A stretch of 64,000 nucleotides of DNA from Tepidimicrobium xylanilyticum (lineage in GTDB: Bacteria; Bacillota; Clostridia; Tissierellales; Tepidimicrobiaceae). The stretch spans positions 65,774 through 129,773 of the forward strand of contig NZ_FNNG01000001.1 of NCBI RefSeq assembly GCF_900106765.1, read 5' to 3'. Made by a program: the position numbers and the translations under genes. The notes below the pieces were generated by a model. That model saw only the letters and a program-made list of their open reading frames with translations, did not search any database and had not been told where the DNA came from. Every line of letters starts with the position of its first letter. The stretch's first letter is position 1. Positions 47,501-56,317 of the stretch are shown in pieces.

Positions 47501-48851
47501 CTCCGCCATCTGCGAATTTCTGAGGCCCTTGCAATACTTTCCAAGGTTCTATATTTCCTGCTACCAATATAGGAGCTGTACGAACTTCCCCATCCACCTC
47601 ATAAGTCAATGTATTTACTAGCTGATTTGTATTCTCTATGGAAGCCACTTGTATTGTATCCTTGTTTAATCCTGGAACCCCTACTACTCCTATATCAGGA
47701 TTTTCCTTAATTGGATAGCCTAAATGGGTATCAGTCCATCCCCAAGTAAATTGTCCTGCATTACCTGCTGATACTGAGCAAACTATACCATTATCAGTAG
47801 CATTCTTCAAAGCCACAGCTTCCGCAGAATCTGGTAAATAGAAACCCGCTGGTGAACCCAAACTCATATTAAGCACATCTGCTCCTAACCTTACCGCTTC
47901 ATCTATGGCAAGTAAGTAAATATCGGAAAAAGTAGAACTATACACTGGGTCATTGGAAAACACCTTCATAGCAAGCAATTGAGCCTCTGGAGCAACTCCT
48001 TTTATTCCTCCATTCTCTACATCTCCATTAGCTCCTGCAATGCCAGCCACGTGCATTCCATGTTCTGAAGGTGCTGGACCCACGTCTTTTATTTGATGAT
48101 TCAAGTCATAATAGTTATATCCATAAGGAATCTTTTCAGTATAGTAACGGCCTAGTAATCCTTTGCTTGTAATCAAGTCTTGAACAATTTCCCTAGTTAG
48201 TTTAGGATCAATGCCTTCGCTAAGCTTCATATCCCTATGATTTGGATCTATACCACTGTCGATGATGGCTATTACAGTGCCTTCCCCTTTATATCCTGTT
48301 TCCCAGGTAGCCCTAGTACCAACCATATCATTAGAAGAAATCATTTCAGGATCTGGCCTTTCATATTCATTAGCTATATATACCTTTTTAACTGATGGAA
48401 TTTTCTCTATTAATTTAATATCGCCAAATTTAACTTTTCCGCTGAATCCATTAAAGGCTGTCTTAAAGCTGTGGATAAACTTCATGTCCACTTTATTGAT
48501 TTGAATCTCTTTCTTCACCGCTTCCTGTTCTGCTTCAATTTTAGCTTCTATGCTTTTAGCTGAGCTAAAATTTTCATAACTTAGCTTGTTTTTAGTTGCA
48601 TATACTATGGATGGTTCAGATTCTAATTCAACAATTATCCTAACCTCATCCTCATCTTTAAAAAACTGGGCATCAGATGGGATATTTATATTGGCATCAG
48701 ATTCAGATCTAAATTTTTTATTTATATCATCGTACAGTTTCTTTTGCACATCATTTAATTCTACCTGTTTATATTCTCGTGCGAAGGTAAAACCCGGTAA
48801 AAGTAAAGAAAGTATTAACAGGATGGATAACAGTTTAATGGTTCTTTTCAA
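44592..48851 (-). CDS. Secreted subtilase (S8) with PA domain, lactocepin/Vpr-like
   Basis: 1419 aa, TTG start after GGGGGAG. Signal peptide about 1-24, inhibitor-I9-like propeptide, catalytic Asp198 (IIDSGID), His264 (EHGMHVAG) and Ser593 (GTSMAAPH). A PA domain (about 405-530, KVALIVRGGDPAPFVEKI) is inserted before the Ser, as in Vpr and C5a-peptidase-like enzymes. Fn3/Ig-like domains follow to about 1240. The C-terminus carries one SEDVILKAGDTLNISFN repeat and the ~80-residue end module shared with the 2054-residue protease. It probably processes surface proteins or external peptides. Confidence 0.92.
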   Translation of the reverse strand: MKRTIKLLSILLILSLLLPGFTFAREYKQVELNDVQKKLYDDINKKFRSESDANINIPSDAQFFKDEDEVRIIVELESEPSIVYATKNKLSYENFSSAKSIEAKIEAEQEAVKKEIQINKVDMKFIHSFKTAFNGFSGKVKFGDIKLIEKIPSVKKVYIANEYERPDPEMISSNDMVGTRATWETGYKGEGTVIAIIDSGIDPNHRDMKLSEGIDPKLTREIVQDLITSKGLLGRYYTEKIPYGYNYYDLNHQIKDVGPAPSEHGMHVAGIAGANGDVENGGIKGVAPEAQLLAMKVFSNDPVYSSTFSDIYLLAIDEAVRLGADVLNMSLGSPAGFYLPDSAEAVALKNATDNGIVCSVSAGNAGQFTWGWTDTHLGYPIKENPDIGVVGVPGLNKDTIQVASIENTNQLVNTLTYEVDGEVRTAPILVAGNIEPWKVLQGPQKFADGGAGHPSELTQVEGKVALIVRGGDPAPFVEKIKNAQEAGAIGVIVRNHEAGGEGLVNMQTPDDVKIPAVFVGYKAGLELLELEEKYVTFTDELISVPNPTGGLMSDFTSWGTTASFELKPEITAPGGKIYSTLNDDRYGIASGTSMAAPHVAGGSALVMEYIKEHTLYRNLPLSEQSRLTKVLLMNTANIVLDDYGCEYSPRRQGAGLMDIYGAVTTPVRVVDADTKEAKVELKDFESTAFTMRFLAINDSGTDATYNVNVVVLKDYIYSYGDAELNLLSSDYIDAIVDSPDTITVPANDQIEFEVRVDIGSDPTIYRNMFVEGFVVLSDVNGNNPNLSVPYVGFYGNWGEPKIIDGMRFIDPVDSSYFQLSGMLYADLFGTAYYYNTPNRIYMSPGTIDGLIFGTDNVLPYMSFLRNAEFVNYRILDGEGNNLRNLYTSQYQRKNLIDNGRRSPTTLVMDAWWFGDINGEIVPDGDYIYEIEAKIHYDNASVQSKQIPIIVDTVVPEIVDLVFDRENNKVRFKVVEESSGVMGFLVYLNDELLDEEPVLIDEKESLYEIGLDKLIGVNEVEVVVIDKAFNIGSGSITIAVDNEHPYIFLLKPLLLETFTDNNVLFEGYVANFHLLDKVLVDGQEAEIEYVENATITNPEDPTQLLYKGPAYKFKKVLVLEDGYHEIKVEAISKSGTNGGIARMFYVDTKAPELEVVVTNIDTEDLKAELNIRMFDELGNFVLYLGDSEIYRYEYPLLKVEPTEMITDYTVNLKEGENVFNFTLVDLGGHETKVQLAIDPTNLISNVQPSEDVILKAGDTLNISFNAPSGGKGYYKIMLPFGLENSLGTPMVEEKGLYSGTWIVPEGLAVSNLTVEVVYVDINERTHSKMAEGKITVVRDLRDLPGDTTIVGDEAYHVDYLNSNPKAQRRLIEWINGGKEVYIKPVDGRMVNLQGKDVSIEVLPERIIYYDVKGNITYYEK

Positions 48852-48890
48852 TTTTTCTCCCCCTTTTAGTTTTATATTTTAGTCAACAAG

Positions 48891-48917
48891 CCCAAAGGAA
48901 GATTTCCCTTGGGCTGA
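48891..48917 (-). terminator. Hairpin after the Ig-like secreted protein gene
   Basis: AGCCCAA.../...TTGGGCT stem with a small mismatch, between two surface genes of the same strand; likely a weak terminator. Confidence 0.55.
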
Positions 48918-48940
48918 ATAAAACTCGGGTCAGAAAGCAA

Positions 48941-50206
48941 CTAATTTACTCTCACAAGGTGTACATCATAGAAGGTATAAATTAAATTTTCTTCAACATC
49001 ATATATTTTAATATCTACCGTATCATATTGATTGGAATCGTAAAATATCAATCCAGCTTGCTCGCCTATGTTAAATATTGTTGTTTCAACTATGTTTTGA
49101 GTCCCATCCTCGTTATCTGAAAGATGGTAAACTACTGAGAACTTAGAAGCATCTTCTAAATTTTCAACTACCACTGTAACATAACCAAAGGTAGGTAACA
49201 TTGAATGTGGGTGGAAAGTTGCTCTTATAAGTGGATCTTTAACTGGTGCATCTACTAACTCAACCCTTATCTTTCCCTTTAAATCATCTGAATTTGTCCC
49301 ATCTGCTACCTGGATTCTCCATTGAAAGGGCGCATCTTCTATCTGGGTAGCTGGACTTCCATCCACATAAACCCCCTCAACCTTATCTACATACTCAGGC
49401 ATAATATTTATGTTAGCGTAAGTTTTTTCAGTAATGGAACTCTTTCCAACCGTTACCGATTCAACTTCCTCTGGGAATTCCTCCTCTTCTTCTGTCTTTT
49501 CTACTGTAACAGTTGTTCTAACTTCTAAGTCTAAACCTCTATTATTTTCAATACCTTCTGGTAATTCAAAAGTACCTATTGCTGTATAATCACCTTCAAC
49601 ATTTGGATTATAGTCTTTAATAGTCCAGTATAGGTCTACAGTATGGATTCTACCTATACTATCCAAAATAGTTGTTCTCTTTGGCAGCCTTGAAATAGCC
49701 ACTTCTAATGAAGTACCAATCTCAACTATAATACCATCTACAGGGTCGATTCTAACTATGTCTACTGCTTCTTCGTCCTCCTCTTCCTCTACTTCAACTA
49801 TTCTAGCCACTCCGTCTACCTTCTTTAGTATATGGGTATATGCTATTGGTCCTGCTACTTGATATTTTGAATTCCCTATAATGTCTTCAAATCTAAAAAG
49901 ATTATCTATTAGAGCAGTTTTATAATCTAATATTAGCCCGGTATTTGTTTCGATGAACAGTGGTCTACCTTTTTCCTCTGCGATTCCTACATATTCTTTG
50001 ATAGCATTGTAAAGAATATAATCGCCATCCATTGCATCTTGAATTGCCCTAGCATAATCAACAAACACCATATTCCCATTTTCATCCTGAAAATACACAT
50101 TTTTAATAGTAACGTCAGTATTGGTAGATGCGAATATTACCGTTGGAATCATTAAAGATAAAATAAGTATGATAGATATCAAACTTTTAAAGCCTAATTT
50201 CTTCAT
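48941..50206 (-). CDS. Secreted protein with bacterial Ig-like region, function unknown
   Basis: 421 aa. Signal peptide about 1-26 (ISIILILSLMIPTVIFA). Residues ~40-130 (YARAIQDAMDGDYILYNAI) are unrecognised. A Glu/Asp-rich linker (VEVEEEEDEEAVD) precedes an Ig-like unit with IGTSLEVAISRLPKRTTI and VEGDYTAIGTFELPEGI, the Big_4-type pattern seen in surface proteins. A second acidic linker (EKTEEEEEFPEEVE) leads to an unrecognised C-terminal ~170 residues. It lies between the SLH protein and the proteases. It may be an S-layer-associated or substrate protein of these proteases; that is inference. Confidence 0.7.
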   Translation of the reverse strand: MKKLGFKSLISIILILSLMIPTVIFASTNTDVTIKNVYFQDENGNMVFVDYARAIQDAMDGDYILYNAIKEYVGIAEEKGRPLFIETNTGLILDYKTALIDNLFRFEDIIGNSKYQVAGPIAYTHILKKVDGVARIVEVEEEEDEEAVDIVRIDPVDGIIVEIGTSLEVAISRLPKRTTILDSIGRIHTVDLYWTIKDYNPNVEGDYTAIGTFELPEGIENNRGLDLEVRTTVTVEKTEEEEEFPEEVESVTVGKSSITEKTYANINIMPEYVDKVEGVYVDGSPATQIEDAPFQWRIQVADGTNSDDLKGKIRVELVDAPVKDPLIRATFHPHSMLPTFGYVTVVVENLEDASKFSVVYHLSDNEDGTQNIVETTIFNIGEQAGLIFYDSNQYDTVDIKIYDVEENLIYTFYDVHLVRVN

Positions 50207-50230
50207 TTCAGGCCCCCCTTTATTTATAAT

Positions 50231-51202
50231 TTAATCTTCCTCCATAGCCTTTATTGAAATAAATAATCTTTCTTCCCCAGATTCCCCTTTAATTATTATT
50301 TGAATAATATCTCCAATCTCCAGATCTAGCCTAGTACCCTTCCATCTGCCATCCTTTACATCATATTCTAAAACTTGCTCATCTGCCCTTACCTCTATTG
50401 GCTTAATTTTTTCATCTACGATTACGTGCATATAGGTAATTCCAAATAAGTCTTGCTTGGCAATTACCTTTATTCCTTCTGATTCTCCCACTTTCATTAT
50501 GTTGTTTAGTGCATATAATGCTTCAGCACGAGTTATATTGTTCTGCGGCCTAAAAGTTCCATCGGGATAGCCTTTCATTAGCCCTTTATTTACTACAGCC
50601 CCAATATATCCTTTGCTCCAATTAATCTTTTCCTTATCTGCAAAAATCTCCGTTTTAGAACTATTTAATTCTAGCTTCATTATTTTAGCAATAATAGTGG
50701 CCACTTCCTCTCTGGTAATTGAATTATTTGGTTTTAAACTTCCATCGCTATAACCCTCTATATATCCTGCCGCTACGGCTTTTCTTACCGTATCATAAAA
50801 CCATTGGCCTTCATTTACATCGGTAAAAGCTATATCCTTCTCATTAGTAAAACCAAAAACATTGTTTACCAATATCATAAATTCAGCCCTTGTAATCGGA
50901 TTATTAGGTCTAAAAGTCCCATCGGTATATCCACTGGCTAGTCTTTTATCCAACCACTTTTGAATTACTTCCTGGGCCCAATGGCCAGTTATATCATTTA
51001 CTGCTGCATAAACTATTAAGGTCGACATAGATAATAAAATGATCACTAGTAAAGCTATTAAAAATCTTTTAATTTTGCCTCCTTTAATGTTTATACAAAC
51101 CCCTCCTTTCCTTTCGATTTGAATATTCTTCTCAATATTTATTGCTTCATAAAAATAGCAGCTTGTACTTTTGTAGTTGCTTTCTTTATATTGTAAATAC
51201 AA
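50231..51202 (-). CDS. S-layer homology (SLH) protein, three SLH repeats
   Basis: Three SLH domains in tandem: GHWAQEVIQKWLDKRLASGY, WFYDTVRKAVAAGYIEGY and KGYIGAVVNKGLMKGY, each ending in an ITRxE(A/V)-type segment (ITRAEF, ITREEV, ITRAEA). SLH repeats bind pyruvylated cell-wall polysaccharide. A signal peptide (KIKRFLIALLVIILL) precedes them, and about 75 residues of unknown fold follow. The only canonical in-frame start is TTG 51202, far from any ribosome site. Two strong sites (AAAGGAGGGG and AAAGGAGG) lie just before ATA (51094) and ATT (51073), which would give natural signal peptides. The true start is unresolved. First gene of the surface operon. Confidence 0.85.
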   Translation of the reverse strand: MYLQYKESNYKSTSCYFYEAINIEKNIQIERKGGVCINIKGGKIKRFLIALLVIILLSMSTLIVYAAVNDITGHWAQEVIQKWLDKRLASGYTDGTFRPNNPITRAEFMILVNNVFGFTNEKDIAFTDVNEGQWFYDTVRKAVAAGYIEGYSDGSLKPNNSITREEVATIIAKIMKLELNSSKTEIFADKEKINWSKGYIGAVVNKGLMKGYPDGTFRPQNNITRAEALYALNNIMKVGESEGIKVIAKQDLFGITYMHVIVDEKIKPIEVRADEQVLEYDVKDGRWKGTRLDLEIGDIIQIIIKGESGEERLFISIKAMEED

Positions 51203-51400
51203 GCTGTTAATATATTTGTCATTTTCTGTTAATGGCCTCGATTTTTTTTCCGACAGCGCTTGATAATATAAATGGATTTGCTAGCAATTATTTGAATTTT
51301 CAGTTATCTTGTGTTCTAATTGACTTCAATTTCTTGGCGAATTAAAATGAACCGATTTACTAATTGTCGTCCGAATTTTTTAAATTTTACGCAAAAATAA

Positions 51401-51421
51401 AAAGCAGACTCAATCTGCTTT
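51401..51421 (-). terminator. Terminator after the DUF45 peptidase gene
   Basis: Stem AAAGCAGA/TCTGCTTT, 5-nt loop, followed by TTATTTTTG on the minus strand. Confidence 0.8.
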
Positions 51422-51430
51422 AAATAATCT

Positions 51431-52129
51431 CTATAACCCAGAACTATTTAATTCCTCCTTTACTGTCCTCCAATTGGGAATAAACTCATCCATATAGGCT
51501 ATAAATCTTTTATTATGGCCTCTTTCCAATAAGTGTACCATCTCATGAACTAATACATATTCCAAACATTTAGGATTCATTTTTACCAATTCTAAATTAA
51601 TCCATACCCTCTTGGCAGTAGGATTACAGGTCCCCCAACGGGTTTTCATACGTTTAACCCCAAATTCATTAACCTTTACCCCCATAATTAGCTCCCATTT
51701 TTCTATTAAGGGAGAAATCAATTTTTTTAATTCACTGCGATACCATTCAGTCATAATCCTTTCTCTAATATGTTTAGGAGCATTTTCTCTAACAAATAGA
51801 TCAATATATTCTTTATTCCTAATCTCCACCCCTTGATTCCTTTTATTAGTATAAACTACATTTAATAGGTAGCACTGGCCTAGAAAATGATGTTTTTCTC
51901 CCGATATATACTCCTTTTCTGGGAACTTTTGCTGGTCTTTAAATTTTTTCTGATGTCTTTTAATCCAAGATAGTTTAGAAATGGCAAATAACCGAATGGC
52001 ATCCTCATCCATCCATTTTGGTGCAGAAATTTTCACCTCCCCATTGGGAGGATGGACTGACAGATAGAGATTCTTTATATTTTTCTTTGTCAATTCAATT
52101 TCTACATCGTTTATAATTATCTTTTCCAT
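51431..52129 (-). CDS. YgjP/DUF45-family zinc metallopeptidase
   Basis: 232 aa, soluble. The zincin motif HEMVHLLERGHNKRF (HExxH plus third His) is near residue 195, with the family segments RMKTRWGTCN and VWINLELVKMNPKCLEYVLV. N-terminal LTKKNIKNLYLSVHPPNGEV is also typical. Such proteins often lie near restriction or repair genes, but none is seen here. Its role is unknown. Confidence 0.88.
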   Translation of the reverse strand: MEKIIINDVEIELTKKNIKNLYLSVHPPNGEVKISAPKWMDEDAIRLFAISKLSWIKRHQKKFKDQQKFPEKEYISGEKHHFLGQCYLLNVVYTNKRNQGVEIRNKEYIDLFVRENAPKHIRERIMTEWYRSELKKLISPLIEKWELIMGVKVNEFGVKRMKTRWGTCNPTAKRVWINLELVKMNPKCLEYVLVHEMVHLLERGHNKRFIAYMDEFIPNWRTVKEELNSSGL

Positions 52130-52352
52130 TGATATCCTTCCTAACCTTATACTACTTCCTTAATCTTATCTATATATCTAACAAGAGAAAGTATAAATCG
52201 CTCTTCTTTAAAGCCAATATGTACCATTTAAGCATTTATATAATCTATATTTTACAATATTTTATTCCTATTGTCCAAAGTAAGGAAATAATATTAAAAA
52301 TTATAATTCATCAATAAGCCAGAATAGTTTGGGCATATTAAATTTGGGTATA

Positions 52353-53129
52353 ATGAAACTGTGTAAAAATTTTGCAAAGGAGTTGATTACAATTAGCAAT
52401 ACTACCATAGAATTGCTTAAAAATCACGTTTCTATTAGGAAATTTAAAGATAAGGATATAGACAAAAATATGATTGATACCATAATCGAATGTGCGCAGA
52501 TGGCACCTACATCTAATAATCTTCAAACCTATACAATAATCGAAGTTAGAGATAAGAAGAAAAAAGAAGATTTATCTAAAATAGCTGGAAACCAGCCTTG
52601 GGTAGCTGAAGCACCAGTAGTTTTGTTGTTCTGTGCTGATTTACATAGGAGTAAAAAGTATATCCAGGTTGACGACCCGGGAATATTTAGTAATGCTGAA
52701 TTATATACGGTAGCTGTTATGGATACAGCATTGGCAACCCAGAAAGCTTTAATAGCTGCTCAAAGTTTAGGATTAGGTGGAGTTATTGTAGGAGGTATAA
52801 GAAATGATATGAAGGCAGTTCATGATATGTTTAAATTGCCAAATTTAGTTGCACCATTATTCCTACTATGCTTAGGATATCCAGACCAAAGCCCAGAATT
52901 AAAACCAAGGCTGCCAAAGGACATAATTCATAAAATAGATTATTACGATGAACATAAGGATAGCAAATTAATAGAAGAATATGATGAGATAATGAAAGAA
53001 TACTATAGTAAAAGATCAAGTAATCAAGTTAGGGAAAGTTGGACAACAAGTTGTGAAAAAGCCTTCTCTAAAAGTAGCAGGAATTCCACTGGAATATTCT
53101 TAAGAAGTATAGGATTTCTAAATAGATAA
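52353..53129 (+). CDS. Nitroreductase-family FMN oxidoreductase
   Basis: About 258 aa. FMN-binding opening NHVSIRKFKDKDIDKNMIDT, MAPTSNNLQTYTI, and GLGGVIVGGIRNDM; C-terminal LGYPDQSPELKPRLP is typical of NADPH nitro/flavin reductases. The start is unclear. A TATAAT at 52349-52354 overlaps the ATG at 52353, and the ribosome site AAAGGAG (52376-52382) is followed by TTG at zero distance and ATT at 9 nt (52392). Initiation may therefore be at 52383 or 52392. Monocistronic, convergent with tctA. Confidence 0.87.
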   Translation: MKLCKNFAKELITISNTTIELLKNHVSIRKFKDKDIDKNMIDTIIECAQMAPTSNNLQTYTIIEVRDKKKKEDLSKIAGNQPWVAEAPVVLLFCADLHRSKKYIQVDDPGIFSNAELYTVAVMDTALATQKALIAAQSLGLGGVIVGGIRNDMKAVHDMFKLPNLVAPLFLLCLGYPDQSPELKPRLPKDIIHKIDYYDEHKDSKLIEEYDEIMKEYYSKRSSNQVRESWTTSCEKAFSKSSRNSTGIFLRSIGFLNR

Positions 53130-53162
53130 AGTAGAACTCCTTTAGTGAGTTCTACTTTATCT
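53124..53162. terminator. Bidirectional terminator, nitroreductase / tctA
   Basis: 16-bp perfect stem with a 7-nt loop overlapping the stop codons of both convergent genes. Confidence 0.85.
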
Positions 53163-54537
53163 ATTTTATCAGCACAGATAGGGATATTAATTGGCTTACT
53201 ATCCAACTGGAAGCATAATAGGCCATGAATTGAACTCCAGTATGAATATCGAATAGATTGTGTAGTATTCCACCAAATAATCCAATGGATAAAGCAATTA
53301 TTATCCCCATTATTCCTGCTTCGTAAAATGCAAGCATGAATATTAATCCCAAAAATGAACCTATTAATGCTTCATGACTGATTTTTTTTAACATTATCTC
53401 CGTCCAAACTCGGGCCTTTCGTATAGATATTGGATAGGCTAATAAAGAACCACCAATTATACCTATAAGACCAAAAACAATATAATCCCTAAAGCTTAAA
53501 TAGTTATGAAGGTTGTGGATAGGCTCTATTGTGAAAACTGGTGGTGCATTGAATAAGGGGGCTGCTGGCCCTAAGGCTACAGGACTTAATGGTAGTCCAA
53601 AGGCTAATAGAGGGATTATCAAACCTCCAATGTAGGTGGCATTGCTTACTGCATCTTGTACCCCTAAAGTGGTAGTTATCTTATCATATAATTCTTTCTT
53701 CCTACCGGAAATTAATTCTCCAAACAATACGGTGGTACCTACTGGTGAAAAGGTAAACATACACGAACTTACTAGCGATGCAAGAATTACGCTTCTTCTC
53801 TGTTTCCTTGTAAAGAATCTTAATGGATTTGGATAATATCCATAATTCTCTTTAATATCGGGAGCAAGCCAAATCTCATTGGGCTTATCTTTCCTTTGTT
53901 TGCTTCTCACCTTAGGTACAAATACATTGAACAGTTCTGAAATCATGGGACCTATGGTTATGCCCATAAAGATGGATATGAATAAAGTCTTATCTACTGT
54001 TTCCACAGCTATACGCTGCAGTCCTTGTATTAAGAAAGAATATGGTATTAGTGAAATAATCGCTGCCCATTTAGCACTTGACATATAGGCTATTATAATT
54101 GCTCCTATAGTGAAGATTAGTCCAATATAGGGCTTTACAACATCTCCTAAGGGTGCGAGAAAATATGCAAATATTATTGATATCGGCAGTGCAATAAAAG
54201 AACCTATTAATGATCCAGCTGCCATCTTTCTCATTCCTATATGAGGAATTCCTAACCTTTTTGCAATTGAACTATAGTATACCATGGGGACGGCTATGGT
54301 ACTACCGGGCAAGGCTGCCATGGAGGTTGGTATAGTATGGGTGATTTGCATAGCTACAATTACTCCAATGGTCCAGGAGAATAACACCAAAGGATTTAAG
54401 CCCAGTAAAACCAATACCAATGTAATCGGGACCATAGTAGCTGTTTCATCAGTACCAGGAATTATGCCTATGATTGAAAATATAAGTCCTCCTAAAAAGG
54501 CCACTACAAAGCCTTGTATTATTAATTCTATAGTCAT
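53161..54537 (-). CDS. TctA-family tripartite tricarboxylate transporter permease
   Basis: 458 aa, about ten or more membrane helices. Family motifs: FSIIGIIPGTDETATMVPIT (the GxxPGxG-type loop) and HTIPTSMAALPGSTIAVPMV. It starts directly after the stop codon of a small membrane protein gene, which takes the place of TctB, and no TctC-type binding protein gene is adjacent. Carboxylate transport is the family role; the substrate is unknown. ATG follows GGGAGG. Confidence 0.83.
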   Translation of the reverse strand: MTIELIIQGFVVAFLGGLIFSIIGIIPGTDETATMVPITLVLVLLGLNPLVLFSWTIGVIVAMQITHTIPTSMAALPGSTIAVPMVYYSSIAKRLGIPHIGMRKMAAGSLIGSFIALPISIIFAYFLAPLGDVVKPYIGLIFTIGAIIIAYMSSAKWAAIISLIPYSFLIQGLQRIAVETVDKTLFISIFMGITIGPMISELFNVFVPKVRSKQRKDKPNEIWLAPDIKENYGYYPNPLRFFTRKQRRSVILASLVSSCMFTFSPVGTTVLFGELISGRKKELYDKITTTLGVQDAVSNATYIGGLIIPLLAFGLPLSPVALGPAAPLFNAPPVFTIEPIHNLHNYLSFRDYIVFGLIGIIGGSLLAYPISIRKARVWTEIMLKKISHEALIGSFLGLIFMLAFYEAGIMGIIIALSIGLFGGILHNLFDIHTGVQFMAYYASSWIVSQLISLSVLIK

Positions 54538-54996
54538 CTATATATCCTCCCTAAATCTATATTCTGGCTTATAATTCTTTGAATCCTCTGGAATTAAAGC
54601 CAATAACCCGTACAACTTTAACCCTTCAAGTTCTTTAATAATTTGGGAATCTATATTGGATAAAGCCTCTATCTCTTCTTCCACAGTCATACCTGCTGCA
54701 GAAATAACCTCTTCTGTATTCTCTTTACTGTGCCTTACTTCTATTATTCTCTTAGGTTTAAACAGTCTGGCAGATATTATACCTGATAAAATACAGCCTA
54801 GAACCCCGAATAATAGGGAATATCCATTTACAAGGTCTAGATTAATATTATTCATATTTAGAAAGATTTTTCTTCCAATTAAAAACATACCCATAGTCAG
54901 TACTATACCTATAATACTTGCATAGACCAGCTCCTTTAAGTCTACCGTATCTCCCCAAACCTCAATATATTTCTTATCCATTCTTTTATGTTCCAC
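54538..54996 (-). CDS. Small two-helix membrane protein, TctA partner candidate
   Basis: 152 aa, GTG start 7 nt after AGGAGG. Two membrane helices (about 18-38 and 50-72), then a soluble tail of ~75 residues rich in Glu (TVEEEIEALSNIDSQIIKEL). It is not recognisable as TctB, which has four helices. Its stop abuts the tctA start, so the two are translated together and it may be a regulatory or accessory subunit. Function unknown. Confidence 0.65.
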   Translation of the reverse strand: MEHKRMDKKYIEVWGDTVDLKELVYASIIGIVLTMGMFLIGRKIFLNMNNINLDLVNGYSLLFGVLGCILSGIISARLFKPKRIIEVRHSKENTEEVISAAGMTVEEEIEALSNIDSQIIKELEGLKLYGLLALIPEDSKNYKPEYRFREDI

Positions 54997-55112
54997 TTAA
55001 CTTCCTCCTTTATAAAGAAAAAATCTTGTGTTAATAAAGGTTTTCTATTAACCCTTATGATACCTTTAAGGAAAATTCTATATAAATATACCCTTTTTGA
55101 TTCAAATTTATT

Positions 55113-55154
55113 AAATAAACCGTCTAATGGATCAATCCAATAGACGGTTTATTT
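55113..55154 (-). terminator. Terminator of the AI-2E-family gene
   Basis: 14-bp perfect stem AAATAAACCGTCTA/TAGACGGTTTATTT, 14-nt loop; reaches the stop codon of the gene. Confidence 0.8.
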
Positions 55155-56317
55155 TAGTAATATTCCTTTGTATCCCTAGGTAGCTCCTTTTTTTCTAATC
55201 TATATTCTACTATATCCTTTATTATGGAATAAATGAATACAAATAACGGTACACCTATTATCATTCCAACAAATCCTAATATCTTTCCTGCCACTAGAAG
55301 GGAAAAGAGGATCCAAAATGCTGAAATACCAAGGGAATCTCCTAATATTTTCGGACCTATAATATTACCATCGATCTGTTGTATTATTAATATTATGAGT
55401 AAAAACCAAAACCCCTTCACAGGTGAAACAAAAAATATTATGAAGAAGGAAGGTATGGCTCCAATAAAAGGTCCAAAAAAAGGAATTATATTAGTTATTC
55501 CAACTATAAAGGATACTAAAATAACGTAAGGCATCTTTACTATTTTCAATACTATAAAGGTCAACACCCCTATTATTAATGAATCCAATATCTTGCCGCT
55601 TAAAAATCTGCCAAATATATGATCAATTCTATTTACCAGCACCATTATTCTATTTGCATTCTTCTCTGAAAAAATGGAAAGTATCATCTTTTTGCTTAAA
55701 GCCTTAAACCTTTCCTTGTCTAATAATAGATATATGGAAATGATTATCCCCAACGCTATATTCCATATGCTGGAAATTATTGCCTTAGTTAAATAGCCAA
55801 GCTTTGGCACTAAATCAGTCGCAAATCTTAATATATATTCAACAAACTCATTCCATTTGGCGAGAATAATATCGTAGTACTCTTCCCCTATATAGAAATC
55901 ATTAGTAATTTCTCCAATTTTATTGGTTATAGCTGTAAAGTAGCCAGGTATATCATTGACTAATCCCATAATAGAGGATATTAGCTGGGGCAGCACAAAT
56001 TTTAAAAATAGGTAGAATAATAAAGCAACAACTAAATAGGTTAATACGATTCCTACAATCCTCTTTATCTTTCTGTGTTTCTCAGCGGTAAATATCTTGG
56101 ATAATAGGACTGTTTCAAAAAATTCTAATATAAAATTGAATATATAAGCCATTACAAATCCTATTATAATTGGTTGGAATATGCTTAAATATTTGTTTAC
56201 TTGAATCTTAAATAAACTTACCTCAGATACAATCAAATAAAAAATAATGCTTAATACGACTACGATAAAGGCATAAACCGCTATTGTTGTATATTTGGTA
56301 TTCCAGTTTACCTTCAT
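55154..56317 (-). CDS. AI-2E/YtvI-family membrane transporter
   Basis: 387 aa, seven or eight membrane helices with a long amphipathic region (about 120-190) between the first and second halves. The signature GITNIIPFFGPFIGAIPS lies near residue 290 and ILGDSLGISAFWILFSLLVAG follows. Members export AI-2 or exchange Na+/H+; which applies here cannot be told. Monocistronic. Confidence 0.85.
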   Translation of the reverse strand: MKVNWNTKYTTIAVYAFIVVVLSIIFYLIVSEVSLFKIQVNKYLSIFQPIIIGFVMAYIFNFILEFFETVLLSKIFTAEKHRKIKRIVGIVLTYLVVALLFYLFLKFVLPQLISSIMGLVNDIPGYFTAITNKIGEITNDFYIGEEYYDIILAKWNEFVEYILRFATDLVPKLGYLTKAIISSIWNIALGIIISIYLLLDKERFKALSKKMILSIFSEKNANRIMVLVNRIDHIFGRFLSGKILDSLIIGVLTFIVLKIVKMPYVILVSFIVGITNIIPFFGPFIGAIPSFFIIFFVSPVKGFWFLLIILIIQQIDGNIIGPKILGDSLGISAFWILFSLLVAGKILGFVGMIIGVPLFVFIYSIIKDIVEYRLEKKELPRDTKEYY

